Assembly: GCA_017391675.1 (NCBI GenBank)
Contig: JAFOXR010000048.1
Location: 54,267-118,266, forward strand
DNA length: 64,000 nt
DNA from: Muribaculaceae bacterium
Lineage (GTDB): Bacteria > Bacteroidota > Bacteroidia > Bacteroidales > Muribaculaceae
Reading direction: 5' to 3'
The notes under the pieces: generated by a model
Told to the model about the DNA's origin: nothing
Database searches by the model: none
What the model saw: only the letters and a program-made list of their open reading frames with translations
Program-made: the position numbers and the translations under genes
Shown here: positions 56,901 to 64,000 of the stretch, one piece after another
How positions within the stretch are numbered: position 1 is the first letter of the stretch
How the letters are laid out: the number at the start of each line of letters is the position of its first letter

Positions 56901-58384
56901 AACAGAATATCAAGTTCACCATCACCGAGATTCTAAACGACGAAAAGAATATCTGGACCGAAATAGGTGAACATGCAACCCGCTTCGCAATGATGGTTCG
57001 CAATGTAAACTTGCGTTACCGCACTACTAATGGATTGTCACTGCCTCAATTCATGCCCGAAATTGGCGACATTTTCGGACAATCCACCCACTATGATGTA
57101 ATGGCTCCTGGCCTGGACTTCGCATTCGGATTCACCGATGAAAGCTATATCAACAAAGTTAAGGAAAGAGGCTGGTTACTTTGCGACGAGACTCAGACTT
57201 CTCCTGCAATATTCTCCAAGACCTCAGAATTCAACCTTGAAATAGGTCTGGAACCATTGAGAGGACTTAAAATTACTCTTACAAACAACCGTACCGACAA
57301 CCGCACTAATCAGATTCAATTCATGTATAACGACATGAACACAATCTATTCGGGCAGCTACACCAAGACTCACTGCGCTATCGCCACAGCATTGCGAGGC
57401 AGCTCATCAGAAGATGGATATAACAGCGGAGCATTCAACAAGTTCCTAGAAAACATACCAAGCATAAGAAACCGAGTAGAAAGTCAGTACGCTGGCAAGA
57501 ACTACCCTTCTACAGGCTTCATGATTAACCATGGACTTGCAGGACAGCCTTTCAATGCCGAAAACGGAGGCGCTGGAGAGTCGAGCAGCGATGTGCTCAT
57601 TCCGGCATTCGTAGCAGCATATTCAGGCTTTAACCCGGATAAAGTAAGCCTTAACCCATTCCCGGGACTTGCCGACATTCTGCCAAACTGGCGAGTAACC
57701 TACGACGGACTGATACAAATAGGAAAGATACGCAAGATTTTCAAGAGCTTCGTTCTTTCTCACGCCTATCAGTGTACCTACTCAGTAGGCTCATTCACAT
57801 CTTACAGCGACTGGATTTCTATTGGCAACGGACTAGGTTTCACACAAGACCAGCTAACACAGAACCCAGTGCCTTCATCGCCGTTTAAGATATCATCGGT
57901 TGTCATCACCGAGAAATTCGCACCGCTCATCGGAGTAAGCGCTACGATGAAAAACAATATTTCATTCAATGCCGAGTACCGCGATGCTCGCACGCTCACG
58001 CTAAATTCCGATGCAGGACAAGTTGTTGAAGCCAACTCTAAATCATTCGTATTCGGAGCAGGATACAAGTTTGTAAACTTCAACTCATTCCTCAAGATTA
58101 AGAGCAGCCAGAAAGGTGTAAGCAATGACTTGACACTTAACCTTGAGTGCAACATGTCAAACAACAACGCACTTATCCGCAAGATTGACACACGCATTAC
58201 TCAAGCTACAAGCGGAAGCAAGACACTATCAATAAACTTCACAGCAAACTATGTTGTGAGCAAACGCATCACGCTAGGCGCTTACTTCGACCACCAGGTA
58301 AACACTCCTTTAGTGTCATCAACTGCATATCCTACGACCAACAGCAGCTATGGTCTTTCCGTTAACATGTCACTAACGAAGTAA
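50957..58384 (+). CDS. sprA: T9SS outer-membrane translocon SprA (Sov)
   Basis: This giant protein of 2475 residues is the outer-membrane channel of the type IX secretion system, a single-chain 36-strand barrel through which folded cargo leaves. It has a signal peptide (about residues 1-31, ends FFAFA), the N-terminal SprA_N block (GPLEKVFGPGGVQLKTSGSV, then KMKFNMSYNTDATFDFDSKN), a second SprA-type region in the middle (near residues 800-1300) and beta-strand-rich sequence to the C-terminus. Length is normal for the family. I start at MKRYLKKKY (50957), as a signal peptide follows; an in-frame ATG at 50906 exists. Confidence 0.95.
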   Translation: MKRYLKKKYILSIAFICGILAFSAYNFFAFAQYNSSKLMPPPPVPSQEAKEAANDSSTTRYRIKSTIPGNYNGLEQRETPIDLKSPTNITSQAEYDYETGCYVIRTKIGDKDISTPFMLSPDEYNNLVLRQSMQEYYREKNNQFNEKEKDPFNFLDMNFSLGPLEKVFGPGGVQLKTSGSVQINMGMKSNKTDNPALSLGARRKTYFDFEQKIQANINASVGDKMKFNMSYNTDATFDFDSKNIKLQYEGKEDEIIKNIEAGNVSMTTGSSLIKGSSSLFGIKTKLQFGKLTATALVSQQNAESKTVSTRGGAQTTSFSINADSYDANRHFFLGHFFRNHYDEYCAKLPLVSSGINITRIEVWITNKRGNFEQARNLVGFMDLGESGNLNNSHWIPNPAMENPSNISNNLLSEITSQYPDARYINQATSVLSPLSAYGIEGGQDYEKVESARLLSASEYTLNSSLGYISLKSALNADEVLAVAYQYTYRGQTYQVGEFSGDIASTEQSLFVKMLKGTTVSPKTPMWKLMMKNVYSLGAYQVQKSNFKLNIKYLSDTTGTEISYLPAGAISGTPILQVMNLDNIDSNNNSGADGRFDFIDGYTIYPSTGKIVFPVVEPFGSHLRKKIGNDQIADKYVFQQLYDSTLTVARQYQDKNKFIMKGEYQASSGSQIRLNAMNVPRGSVVVTAGGVTLTENSDYTVDYSMGIVTITNQSIIDAGTSINVSLENQSTFSMQRKTLLGLDLNYQFNKNFNIGGTIMHYGEKSLTEKVAIGDETVNNSIWGLNFSYKTEFMWLTNLLNKIPTVNATAPSTLDLNGEFAQIIPHKANTGSTKGSSYIDDFESTQSGIDLRSPYSWFLASTPFDNSANALFPEASMSNSVDYGKNRALLSWYYIDRMFTQRNSSLCPGYLKNDLDQQSDPYIREITYSEIFPNRELNYGEASTIQTLNLSYYPTERGPYNLDASNIDSEGALLNPEKRWGGIMRKLDNTNFDASNIEYIQFWLMDPFLDKDNNNYEGGDLYFNLGEVSEDILKDGLKSYENGMPIDGSTSYTTETNWGRVSTNNSLTYAFDNTAGSRKNQDLGLNGLSTEEEKAFPTYQNYVNSLRLKLSPDAIARMESDKFSPINDPAGDNYHFYRGYDYDELKLSIQERYKRYNGTEGNSLSPEDSDESLYQSARSVPDVEDINQDNTLNEYERYFQYRISIRPEDLVVGQNYITNKQVSNVRTRNGEKQEVTWYQFKIPVKDYEKAVGSINDFSTIRFVRMFMTGFKATTHLRFATLELVRGEWRPYDFDLNVNGDIPAEGKIDIDAVNIEEHAGREPVNYILPPGVTRIIDSGQAQATQLNEQSMSLKVTDLEPGKSRGVYRNTSLDLRIYNRLQMFVHNEALIDDLNELQNGDISLFVRFGSDVKNNYYEYEIPLEVTPAGKYSDRYAVWPANNMLDCDLDIFPAVKKQRNAEKMQESSGVSYNRRYSVPDDKRKGNTITVIGNPSLSDVRVIIIGVKNNSNATKNCNVWVNELRVTDFNNNGGWAAKGNMNLSLSDIAVVNVGGHKETSGFGSVDQSLSERRIDNLDQYNVAVQVDLGRFLPEKVKLKAPVYYSVSKEKITPKYNPLDQDVLLEDALDACATEAQRDSIESYAVSSKTVESFSVSGLKFDVQSKNPMPWDPSNFTLSYSSNKQRNSDPNNVFENTSDYRGSFQYSYSPYFKPFKPFNKIKGKQKGIKFLKDWEFNWLPASIAFNTNMSRYYYEQQERNESDIDVELPISVSKNFLWDRQLAVTWNFTKSLSLTFNSNTTAHIEEPMGVVNKNLFPDRYKNWKDSVWRSITDLGTPYTYRQSFTATYKAPFNKIGATDFITASATYNSTYNWDRGTVIESISTGNTVANQASLSLEGRFNLEQLYNKFTYLKNVNKRFAKSSSSSNKKIKPKRFTRTMQLKKDTTLVITHNLKTKKVKIVAADTKNRPFAVKSRVIDNNKVEILTRGEQNIKFTITEILNDEKNIWTEIGEHATRFAMMVRNVNLRYRTTNGLSLPQFMPEIGDIFGQSTHYDVMAPGLDFAFGFTDESYINKVKERGWLLCDETQTSPAIFSKTSEFNLEIGLEPLRGLKITLTNNRTDNRTNQIQFMYNDMNTIYSGSYTKTHCAIATALRGSSSEDGYNSGAFNKFLENIPSIRNRVESQYAGKNYPSTGFMINHGLAGQPFNAENGGAGESSSDVLIPAFVAAYSGFNPDKVSLNPFPGLADILPNWRVTYDGLIQIGKIRKIFKSFVLSHAYQCTYSVGSFTSYSDWISIGNGLGFTQDQLTQNPVPSSPFKISSVVITEKFAPLIGVSATMKNNISFNAEYRDARTLTLNSDAGQVVEANSKSFVFGAGYKFVNFNSFLKIKSSQKGVSNDLTLNLECNMSNNNALIRKIDTRITQATSGSKTLSINFTANYVVSKRITLGAYFDHQVNTPLVSSTAYPTTNSSYGLSVNMSLTK

Positions 58385-58446
58385 TCAGCCATCAGCTGCC
58401 TTATCTTGTAAAAATTGGCATTGATGCAAAAAAAACTCCAAAAAGT

Positions 58447-58476
58447 TTTGTAGTTCCGAAATAATGCGTACCTTTG
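58447..58476 (+). promoter_or_regulatory. Promoter of tRNA-Leu
   Basis: -33 TTTG (58447-58450), 18-base spacer, -7 TACCTTTG (58469-58476), 12 bases before the tRNA. Confidence 0.65.
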
Positions 58477-58487
58477 CATCCGGATTC

Positions 58488-58569
58488 GCGTGTGTGGCGT
58501 AATTGGTAGCCGCGCTAGACTTAGGATCTAGTGCCGAGAGGCGTGGGGGTTCGAGTCCCTTCACACGCA
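58488..58569 (+). tRNA. tRNA-Leu (anticodon TAG)
   Basis: The 82-base class II tRNA has acceptor GCGTGTG/CACACGC with discriminator A, anticodon loop CTTAGGA and a variable arm TGCCGAGAGGCGT typical of tRNA-Leu. CCA is not encoded. A terminator (AAAAGCGGAAGTTT with AAACTTCCGCTTTT, 58578-58607) follows. Confidence 0.95.
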
Positions 58570-58577
58570 CGAAACCA

Positions 58578-58612
58578 AAAAGCGGAAGTTTAAAAACTTC
58601 CGCTTTTCTTTT
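58578..58612 (+). terminator. Terminator after tRNA-Leu
   Basis: Stem arms 58578-58591 and 58594-58607, then TTTT-rich sequence. Confidence 0.85.
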
Positions 58613-58709
58613 TTATATACTCAGCATTGCACCCGAAGCCCAACTATACGCCCCGATGATATGCATAAAACAAGTTCTTTTAAGAAATCTCCCAGAGAGC
58701 TAAGCCCTA

Positions 58710-58719
58710 GGGGGGGGGG
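58710..58719. repeat. Poly-G tract (10 G)
   Basis: A run of ten G residues lies between tRNA-Leu and the hairpin array, outside any gene I can support. Confidence 0.9.
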
Positions 58720-58789
58720 AGCGCGACACCGTTAGATGAAAGCTCTTGGCCTTTAAATTCCTTAAAGACCTTAAAGCCTTTTTTCAGCA

Positions 58790-59610
58790 ATGCCCGACAG
58801 GGCATCGTCTAGGGTAACCGTGTGGTAAACGCAGTGCCACCACCGAATAGAGTATCAGAGCTGGCACGACCTGAAGGGTCGCATATACTGAAGTGCATAC
58901 GCATGTATTTGCTAAGAGGACATAAGGACATAAAACTTTTGTCTAGAGAATAGGTCTGAAAGACCAGTGCCGAAAGGCAATATAATAGCTGGCGGTTTTC
59001 AAACCGTCGGGTAAAAGGAATCAAAATAGGAAAGCGTCTGCAAAGACGCGAAACTGCCAGGTTCCCGTCTTCCAGACGGCAAAAGATGATGAAACCCGTT
59101 ACCGGAGACATAAATGTCCCCGGCTATTATAAAAAAGATGTCTTCCAGACATCGCCCTGGCAAGCGAGCAAGGGAAAAGACATAAGGACATAAAACTTTT
59201 ATCTAGAGAATAGGTCTGAAAGACCAGTGCCGAAAGGCAATATAATAGCCGGCGGTTTTCAAACCGTCGGGCGAAAGGAATCAAAATAGGAAAGCGTCTG
59301 CAAAGACGCGAAACTGCCAGGTTCCCGTCTTCCAGACGGCAAAAGATGATGAAATCCGTTTCCGGAGACATAAATGTCCCCGGCTATTATAAAAAGATGT
59401 CTTCCAGACATCGCCCTGGCAAGCGAGCAAGGGAAAAGACATATTGACATAAGGAACATAAAACCTGTTCTTATGTACTTCTGTCAAAAGAAGTAGATGC
59501 GATATACATCTGAAAGATGTAATTCGGGTAACCGTGTGGTGAACGAGTCGCCTGTGGAAGCTAGATAGGCAGCAATGCCCGGCAGGGCATCGTCTAGGGT
59601 AACCGGGTAA
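58790..59610. repeat. Mosaic hairpin array with a 260-bp tandem duplication
   Basis: This non-coding stretch is built of short perfect hairpins with 3-4-base loops and different stems: ATGCCC/GGGCAT (58790-58805, again 59575-59590), CGACC/GGTCG (58867-58881), GGTCT/AGACC (58953-58965), TGCC/GGCA (58968-58979), CGGTTT/AAACCG (58993-59006), GCGTCT/AGACGC (59034-59049), CCGTCT/AGACGG (59065-59079), CCGG-GACAT/ATGTC-CCGG (59102-59123), GATGTCT/AGACATC (59137-59153), ACATCT/AGATGT (59506-59520). Loops are mostly GAA, GAAA, GCAA or TCC. Bases 58919-59178 and 59179-59437 are tandem copies differing by about six substitutions and one A. Apparent reading frames here are not genes. Confidence 0.9.
59494..59545. 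repeat. 52-bp inverted repeat, left copy
   Basis: Starting TAGATGCGATATACATCTGA, this segment matches the reverse complement of 63949-64000 at 51 of 52 positions. The two copies bracket the fimbrillin gene pair. Confidence 0.9.
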
Positions 59611-59664
59611 TTTATTGCCCGGGGAAAGACAAAGCATTACGAGTGCAGGACACGCAAAACACAA

Positions 59665-59699
59665 CATACAACAAAGGAGCGTATCTTGCGATACACTCC
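59665..59699 (-). terminator. Terminator of the fimbrillin unit
   Basis: On the minus strand GGAGTGTATC (59690-59699) and GATACGCTCC (59676-59685) pair around GCAA with one wobble; TTTGTTGT follows. Confidence 0.75.
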
Positions 59700-59728
59700 T
59701 CTGCTATAAAATCATCATGCTATAGGCA

Positions 59729-62476
59729 TTAATTATTAGGTTCTTGAATGCAACGCACAGGCTGTGCACGAGAAGCAACAAATTTATTTATTAGCAATGG
59801 AGTATTCATTCTATGATATAATAATACAGGAACATCTACTCTCTGGAATCTTGCATAAAACACTTCAGTAATATCGTAACCAAAATAATTCCCACATTCT
59901 GCATCTGCATAACTATAAGTACACTCCGTACCCGTAAAATCCTTTTTATCAAGAGGTCTAAACTGAAGGAGTTCCCCATCTACGCCACTTTGTCTGGCGG
60001 TCCAATAACAACCTCGAATATCACCTCTGTCCTTTTTTATCAAACCTTCCACAGTACGACCATCATGTGCAATATATCCTTGACTGGCAAAAACCGAATC
60101 CAGATGCTTATTAGGTGAAGCAGACCCATTAATACAACCTAATGAAGTTATGATAGCAAAATTTCTATGATATTCAGGATTTGATGTATTATTCCAACCT
60201 CTCGAGTGCACATAAACCATGAAACTTGCACATACATCTGAATATGAATTTGAGTTAGCATACACACCTGCAGGCTGTTTAACAGTTGCAAACTGGAAGG
60301 CTTCAGATACAGGCACACACCAGCCCGGTGGGCATGGGTCAAATATTGATTTATGCTTACCGGACTCTAAACCATACCAGTATTCACTTTTTACATCATT
60401 TAAGCTTGATGTCCATGTGTCTTCGATTCCTGAATATAATGTAAACGGATTTTTCACACTTTCTTCAAAGCTCACCCTCCCGGATTTCTTTCTAATACCT
60501 ATTACTCCATTACCTGAATCACTGCTTAAAGTTGCATCTTTCCATTGATTAATTACATTCCCGTTAATATCATAAACTTTGCGACACAAATAATCCTTTT
60601 CTGCGTTATAATCAATATAAGGGAATGGATCCTTACGACCAAATTGATAATATAATCCAAAAGCGTCCCACGCATTTTCTATATCTCCATTACAGGGTCC
60701 TTGAGCCCCCAAATTGCGGTCCATTATCCATTTGTTTGCATACATTCCGCCTTTGTCCCAATCCCAAATTGTAGCAGAAGCACCAGTCCAATATTTTGTT
60801 GTATAATATTGATAAAAATGCTGTACATTACCAAAACATTTAGGGTCTCCATATGTAGGATTTAACGATGTTCCACCATTAATGTATTTTACAGGGTGTT
60901 TATCCATCTCAAAAACGCCATTTTCTACATACATACCATTAGCGCTAGAATTATTGTATATTGTTCTTGCTTGTGATGGAGTAGGTGCTGCATCGGGATT
61001 ATAGTCGGTAACCCACAAGTGCCAGCTCCACAGATAATCACTAACACCATTCTTTCTTATACCTATCAACACATTTCCGTAGGTTTCAGTATCAACCAAC
61101 TTAAAACGAATGGGTTCATGCCCTTTGCCTTCGGCATAATACTCAGTTAAAGTCGTATACGATGGAAAAGCACGCGATTCTGTGATATTACTACCTTTTT
61201 CATCGCAAAAATACATAACTTTCTTTCCGGGTATATCTTGCCAAATAAAAACAGCTTCCCACTCATCATTCTCACCAATTACCCTTGTCGCATCTTTCAT
61301 ACTCCAAAAGCGATTTGCCTGATCAATAGGCACTTCATAGATAGTTCCATTAGCAGTTGCCGAGATTTTAGGGTGTACCATAAAGCAATTGCTGCCGGCA
61401 GGGAAAACCACTTTTTCCGGTGCGGTAGCATTATCCTTGTCGGAAGAATTAACTACATCATACTTTAAACCGTCATCATCAATTTTCACATTTACAGTAT
61501 ACTTATAATCGGCTTTAACATAATAGTTTGGGATATTTTCATAAACTTCGTTGCTATTTTTTACTCCGGGATACACTTTATAAGCAGTATCCATAAAGTC
61601 AAGCCTGCGTATTCCGTCAATCTCTATATATGTAGCATATGCAGGAGCTTTTTCTGCACGAGAGCCGGTATTCTTAGCAGGTTCGAGCATATTACATGGC
61701 ACATACCATTCATATGTGGCAGATTCTCCATTAGACAAATCAATTGCTTCTATTTCATAATCCAACACATCACTGGCACTTGCAATACCATTGTCAGCCG
61801 ATGTGAACAACTTAGCATCTTGTAGCGCGTTTTGTGCAAAACGCACTTTCTTAGCCACATTTTTTACTTGAATATTAACCAAATTTATCTTATCGGCAGA
61901 AAATTGCGATGTTTTACTCGCATTATTTTTTACATTAACGCTCAATCTTGCCACATTAGGGTTAAGAGTGAAAGCTATCCCGTTTTTTACATTATTAGAG
62001 TTAATTCCCTCCTTAATACCACTCCAAGTAATCTTAAAAGTAGAACCATCGGCATTAGGATTATTGTCGGTAGAGTTTACTGCATAAGTGGCAGAATATA
62101 ATGCTTCTAGCTTGGAACCAACAACTACACCTTGCGATTCAAGTTCCGATTTTGGCGCATTAGCTATCATAATTGCAGTATAAGTAGCACCACCTTCTAT
62201 CCGCACATTTTCTATTGTTCCTTCCAACGATGTCATGGCCTCCATTACTTCTAGGGTTGCATTCTTGTCAGTACCCTTGTAGAGCATAAACACATTATTT
62301 TCGGTTGCCTTGTATTCTGTTGCAAGTACAGCACGACTTTCCGCTCCTGAGAACTTCGCAGTTGCAGAAATTCGAATAGTTGTATTTCCATCACGACCAA
62401 ACAGCTGTTCATCTTCACAAGCTGTAAAGCACAATACTAGCACGAGCATCAGTCCACCTAGTATTTTATTCTTCAT
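59729..62476 (-). CDS. Large fimbrillin-type surface lipoprotein with FISUMP-like C-terminal domain
   Basis: This 915-residue lipoprotein has a signal with acylated Cys20 (VLVLCFTAC) and an N-terminal fimbrillin/Mfa-like beta region (about 30-330). From about residue 580 it carries WIMDRNLGA, FGLYYQFGRKDPFP and CPPGWCVPVSEAF (near 714), then a final AQPVRCIQEPNN; this resembles the FISUMP/DUF4906-type lectin-like fold common in Bacteroidales surface lipoproteins. It is probably a fimbrial tip or anchor adhesin; that role is inferred. It follows the second fimbrillin-like gene by 41 bases on the same strand. An ATG four codons upstream is possible. Confidence 0.8.
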   Translation of the reverse strand: MKNKILGGLMLVLVLCFTACEDEQLFGRDGNTTIRISATAKFSGAESRAVLATEYKATENNVFMLYKGTDKNATLEVMEAMTSLEGTIENVRIEGGATYTAIMIANAPKSELESQGVVVGSKLEALYSATYAVNSTDNNPNADGSTFKITWSGIKEGINSNNVKNGIAFTLNPNVARLSVNVKNNASKTSQFSADKINLVNIQVKNVAKKVRFAQNALQDAKLFTSADNGIASASDVLDYEIEAIDLSNGESATYEWYVPCNMLEPAKNTGSRAEKAPAYATYIEIDGIRRLDFMDTAYKVYPGVKNSNEVYENIPNYYVKADYKYTVNVKIDDDGLKYDVVNSSDKDNATAPEKVVFPAGSNCFMVHPKISATANGTIYEVPIDQANRFWSMKDATRVIGENDEWEAVFIWQDIPGKKVMYFCDEKGSNITESRAFPSYTTLTEYYAEGKGHEPIRFKLVDTETYGNVLIGIRKNGVSDYLWSWHLWVTDYNPDAAPTPSQARTIYNNSSANGMYVENGVFEMDKHPVKYINGGTSLNPTYGDPKCFGNVQHFYQYYTTKYWTGASATIWDWDKGGMYANKWIMDRNLGAQGPCNGDIENAWDAFGLYYQFGRKDPFPYIDYNAEKDYLCRKVYDINGNVINQWKDATLSSDSGNGVIGIRKKSGRVSFEESVKNPFTLYSGIEDTWTSSLNDVKSEYWYGLESGKHKSIFDPCPPGWCVPVSEAFQFATVKQPAGVYANSNSYSDVCASFMVYVHSRGWNNTSNPEYHRNFAIITSLGCINGSASPNKHLDSVFASQGYIAHDGRTVEGLIKKDRGDIRGCYWTARQSGVDGELLQFRPLDKKDFTGTECTYSYADAECGNYFGYDITEVFYARFQRVDVPVLLYHRMNTPLLINKFVASRAQPVRCIQEPNN

Positions 62477-62517
62477 ATTCCTATACATTTTTTTTCCTCA
62501 TTTTTAAAATTAAAGTA

Positions 62518-63660
62518 TTAGAAACCAGCATTTATCTCTCCTCCTGCACCGCTCCAGCCAGGATTTCCGTCAACCGATACAACTATATCCTTTCCGTTGA
62601 AGGTCAATACATAAGTTACCTTTGTACCTTTATTCCACACCTTGTCTTTAAGACTCGCCGTAAGCGTTTCACTTCCATGAGCATCAGTGATATCAACTTC
62701 TATAGTAGCGCCATCGGGCAAAGTTTGTGGCATCATCATGAAAGTTTTATCTCCGCCATTGATGAGCATTTCGTCCTCAGTTGAAGCATCTGCTGGACCA
62801 GTTGTAGCGAAATCGCGTTTTTTATCATCAGCCATAACGACTTCCCATTCACCACCATCAAGATAGTAGGTCTTATCATCAACAATCTTTGTTGTACAAT
62901 TATCGAAATTATAGGTATAAGTACCTTGATAATAAACACCTTTTATTCTCACGGCAGTCACCTTTACACCAGCCAAACCTGAGGCAAGTTTGAATTGAAC
63001 AGCAGTAAGTGCATGAGCAAAATTCAAATTGGCAGTTGCTTTGTGATCGCCTGCATAGTTATTTGATGCCACAAGAATATCATGTTGTTTCGTAACATCT
63101 TCAGGTACGGTCCATTGTATTTTAGGATTTTTTTTATCGTCAGCAATTATCTTAGGGCCATCTGTATATGGATGAATTGCAAAGAAACGGATATACTCCT
63201 CGGCTGCAGGCCAGTAGTAGTTTGTTTGGAAAGCTGTTGACTCAGCTAACACATTATCCATATACACGCGATGATCGGAAGCAGCAGCCCATGAAGTACC
63301 GTTCCATACCACACTGGTCACACCTATTTCATCAACATCAGCTACGGTTTTCTCTGCAGCACGACTTTGAGGTTGATTTTCAGATTTAATTTGCTTGATA
63401 TCCATAGGCACCACCATGTCAGTAATGGTGTGCAAGTACACTTGCTTACCGTCAATCATTCCGTTCACATCATCAATCTCCACCTCATGTGAACTGGCAA
63501 TTTCCCCTGAGCGTGTACGATAAGGACTGGACAACTCGGTCATGTTTACCGAATAGCCGATCTTATCAGAGGTTTTATTTTCATTCTTTATGAATTCATC
63601 TTGGCACGATGTCATTGCCATCGCTGCCACCAGTAACCATAAAAGACAATTTTTTTTCAT
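62518..63660 (-). CDS. Fimbrillin-family lipoprotein (Mfa-like)
   Basis: This 380-residue lipoprotein has acylated Cys19 (AAMAMTSC) and the Mfa-like_1 fimbrillin pattern: YYWPAAEEYIRFFAIHPY (about residues 147-164), DILVASNNY, LNFAHALTAVQFKLA and a C-terminal NGKDIVVSVDGNPGWSGAGG. Such proteins are exported as lipoproteins, cut by a gingipain-like protease in some species and polymerised by strand exchange into fimbriae. It is the first gene of a two-gene unit; no FimB/Mfa2 anchor or regulator is in view. Confidence 0.85.
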   Translation of the reverse strand: MKKNCLLWLLVAAMAMTSCQDEFIKNENKTSDKIGYSVNMTELSSPYRTRSGEIASSHEVEIDDVNGMIDGKQVYLHTITDMVVPMDIKQIKSENQPQSRAAEKTVADVDEIGVTSVVWNGTSWAAASDHRVYMDNVLAESTAFQTNYYWPAAEEYIRFFAIHPYTDGPKIIADDKKNPKIQWTVPEDVTKQHDILVASNNYAGDHKATANLNFAHALTAVQFKLASGLAGVKVTAVRIKGVYYQGTYTYNFDNCTTKIVDDKTYYLDGGEWEVVMADDKKRDFATTGPADASTEDEMLINGGDKTFMMMPQTLPDGATIEVDITDAHGSETLTASLKDKVWNKGTKVTYVLTFNGKDIVVSVDGNPGWSGAGGEINAGF

Positions 63661-63848
63661 TTTATACTCGTTATATCGTTATCTATACTAATATCCTTTC
63701 CCTCAGTTAGGGACAGGCGGCACATAGCACCTTTTTCCTTTTCTTTAGACAAAAAGAACTTATCTTCTTGTGTCTTTTTAGCAAATGCCGTGAGGCATTG
63801 GATTGCATCTTAACCGGGTGTAAGAAAACATCTGTTTTCGCCACTCCC
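63661..63848 (-). promoter_or_regulatory. Upstream region of the fimbrillin unit
   Basis: No gene is seen. The minus strand holds a small hairpin TCCCT/AGGGA (about 63700-63714) and polypyrimidine stretches, but no exact TAnnTTTG, so the promoter is not identified. ATGCC/GGCAT near 63785-63799 belongs to the hairpin family. Confidence 0.35.
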
Positions 63849-64000
63849 GGACCGGCAAATACTAGCGTATGCACTTGAAGAGTGCCACTTCAGTATATGC
63901 GACCATTCAGGTCGTGCACCTCTGCACCTCTATCCGGTGGTGGCACTGCGTTTACCACACGGTTACCCGAATTACATCTTTCAGATGTATATCGCATCTA
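63849..64000. repeat. Inverted partial copy of the hairpin array, cut by the window edge
   Basis: The reverse complement repeats, with small differences and one insertion, the block at 58812-58910 (GTGTGGTAAACGCAGTGCCA, then the CGACC hairpin and ATACTGAAGTG) and, at 63949-64000, the left inverted repeat. The hairpin ACATCT/AGATGT is at 63974-63988. The element continues beyond base 64000. Confidence 0.85.

Noticed and set aside
58919..59437. Possible CRISPR array
   Set aside because: Only two copies of a 260-bp unit with no spacers and no cas genes.
58809..59667. Several minus-strand reading frames of 66-128 codons in the hairpin array
   Set aside because: They repeat each other because of the tandem duplication, follow hairpin boundaries, have odd Phe/Ser/Cys-rich composition and no start context; I read them as non-coding repeats.

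Overview
The window comes from a member of the Bacteroidales (phylum Bacteroidota), most likely a gut species. Evidence: sprA directly after ruvA; a secreted subtilase with a type IX secretion (T9SS) C-terminal sorting domain; a CydAB oxidase preceded by a DUF4492 gene; DUF4494 and DUF4252 proteins; fimbrillin-type lipoproteins; an ilv operon that includes an acyl-ACP thioesterase; and about fifteen copies of the Bacteroidales -7 promoter element TAnnTTTG. I cannot fix the family: a Muribaculaceae-, Barnesiella- or Prevotella-like genome would all fit. Nearly all of the window is ordinary chromosomal core; only the last 5.5 kb looks accessory.

Layout. 1-8.2 kb: the start of a sugar MFS transporter, a PLP-homeostasis protein, cytochrome bd oxidase, a YigZ protein, an acetyltransferase with a HAD nucleotidase, cysteine synthase and a DoxX protein. 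8.4-13.1 kb: HU, a 29-residue basic ribosomal-type protein and an RNase E/G-family enzyme, then ApbE, a DJ-1 protein and a LytTR regulator with a truncated receiver. 13.3-19.6 kb: the complete minus-strand operon ilvD-ilvB-ilvN-thioesterase-ilvC, headed by a promoter, a 27-codon leader peptide very rich in Val/Leu/Ile and an intrinsic terminator with a competing antiterminator, and closed by a strong terminator. 19.7-24.9 kb: tRNA-Arg, an ECF sigma/membrane protein/DUF4252 operon, an ATP-grasp-like protein and nitroreductase-KdsC-Maf. 25-33 kb: initiator tRNA, class I fumarase and the threonine operon (thrA, an ApgM-type mutase that probably supplies homoserine kinase, thrC, rluA). 33-45 kb: housekeeping genes (yqgE, GNAT, type II pantothenate kinase, recR, flavodiiron protein, engB, a second tRNA-Arg, glycosyltransferase, TonB-dependent receptor, TetR, fabG, DUF695-like, rmuC). 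45-58.4 kb: a small membrane protein, PstS-like lipoprotein and TPR protein, then the T9SS subtilase, ruvA and the giant T9SS translocon gene sprA. 58.4-64 kb: tRNA-Leu, a 1-kb non-coding array of small hairpins containing a 260-bp tandem duplication, two fimbrillin-type lipoprotein genes, and an inverted copy of part of the hairpin array running off the window edge.

How the parts work together. The ilv and thr operons make Val/Leu/Ile and Thr, and Thr is the source of the Ile precursor. The ilv leader suggests that charging of branched-chain tRNAs sets operon read-through. CydAB, the flavodiiron protein and class I fumarase suit an anaerobe that meets traces of oxygen. SprA and the adjacent subtilase are translocon and probable cargo of one secretion system. 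The two most unusual observations are the ilv attenuator and the hairpin array that brackets the fimbrillin pair in inverted orientation.
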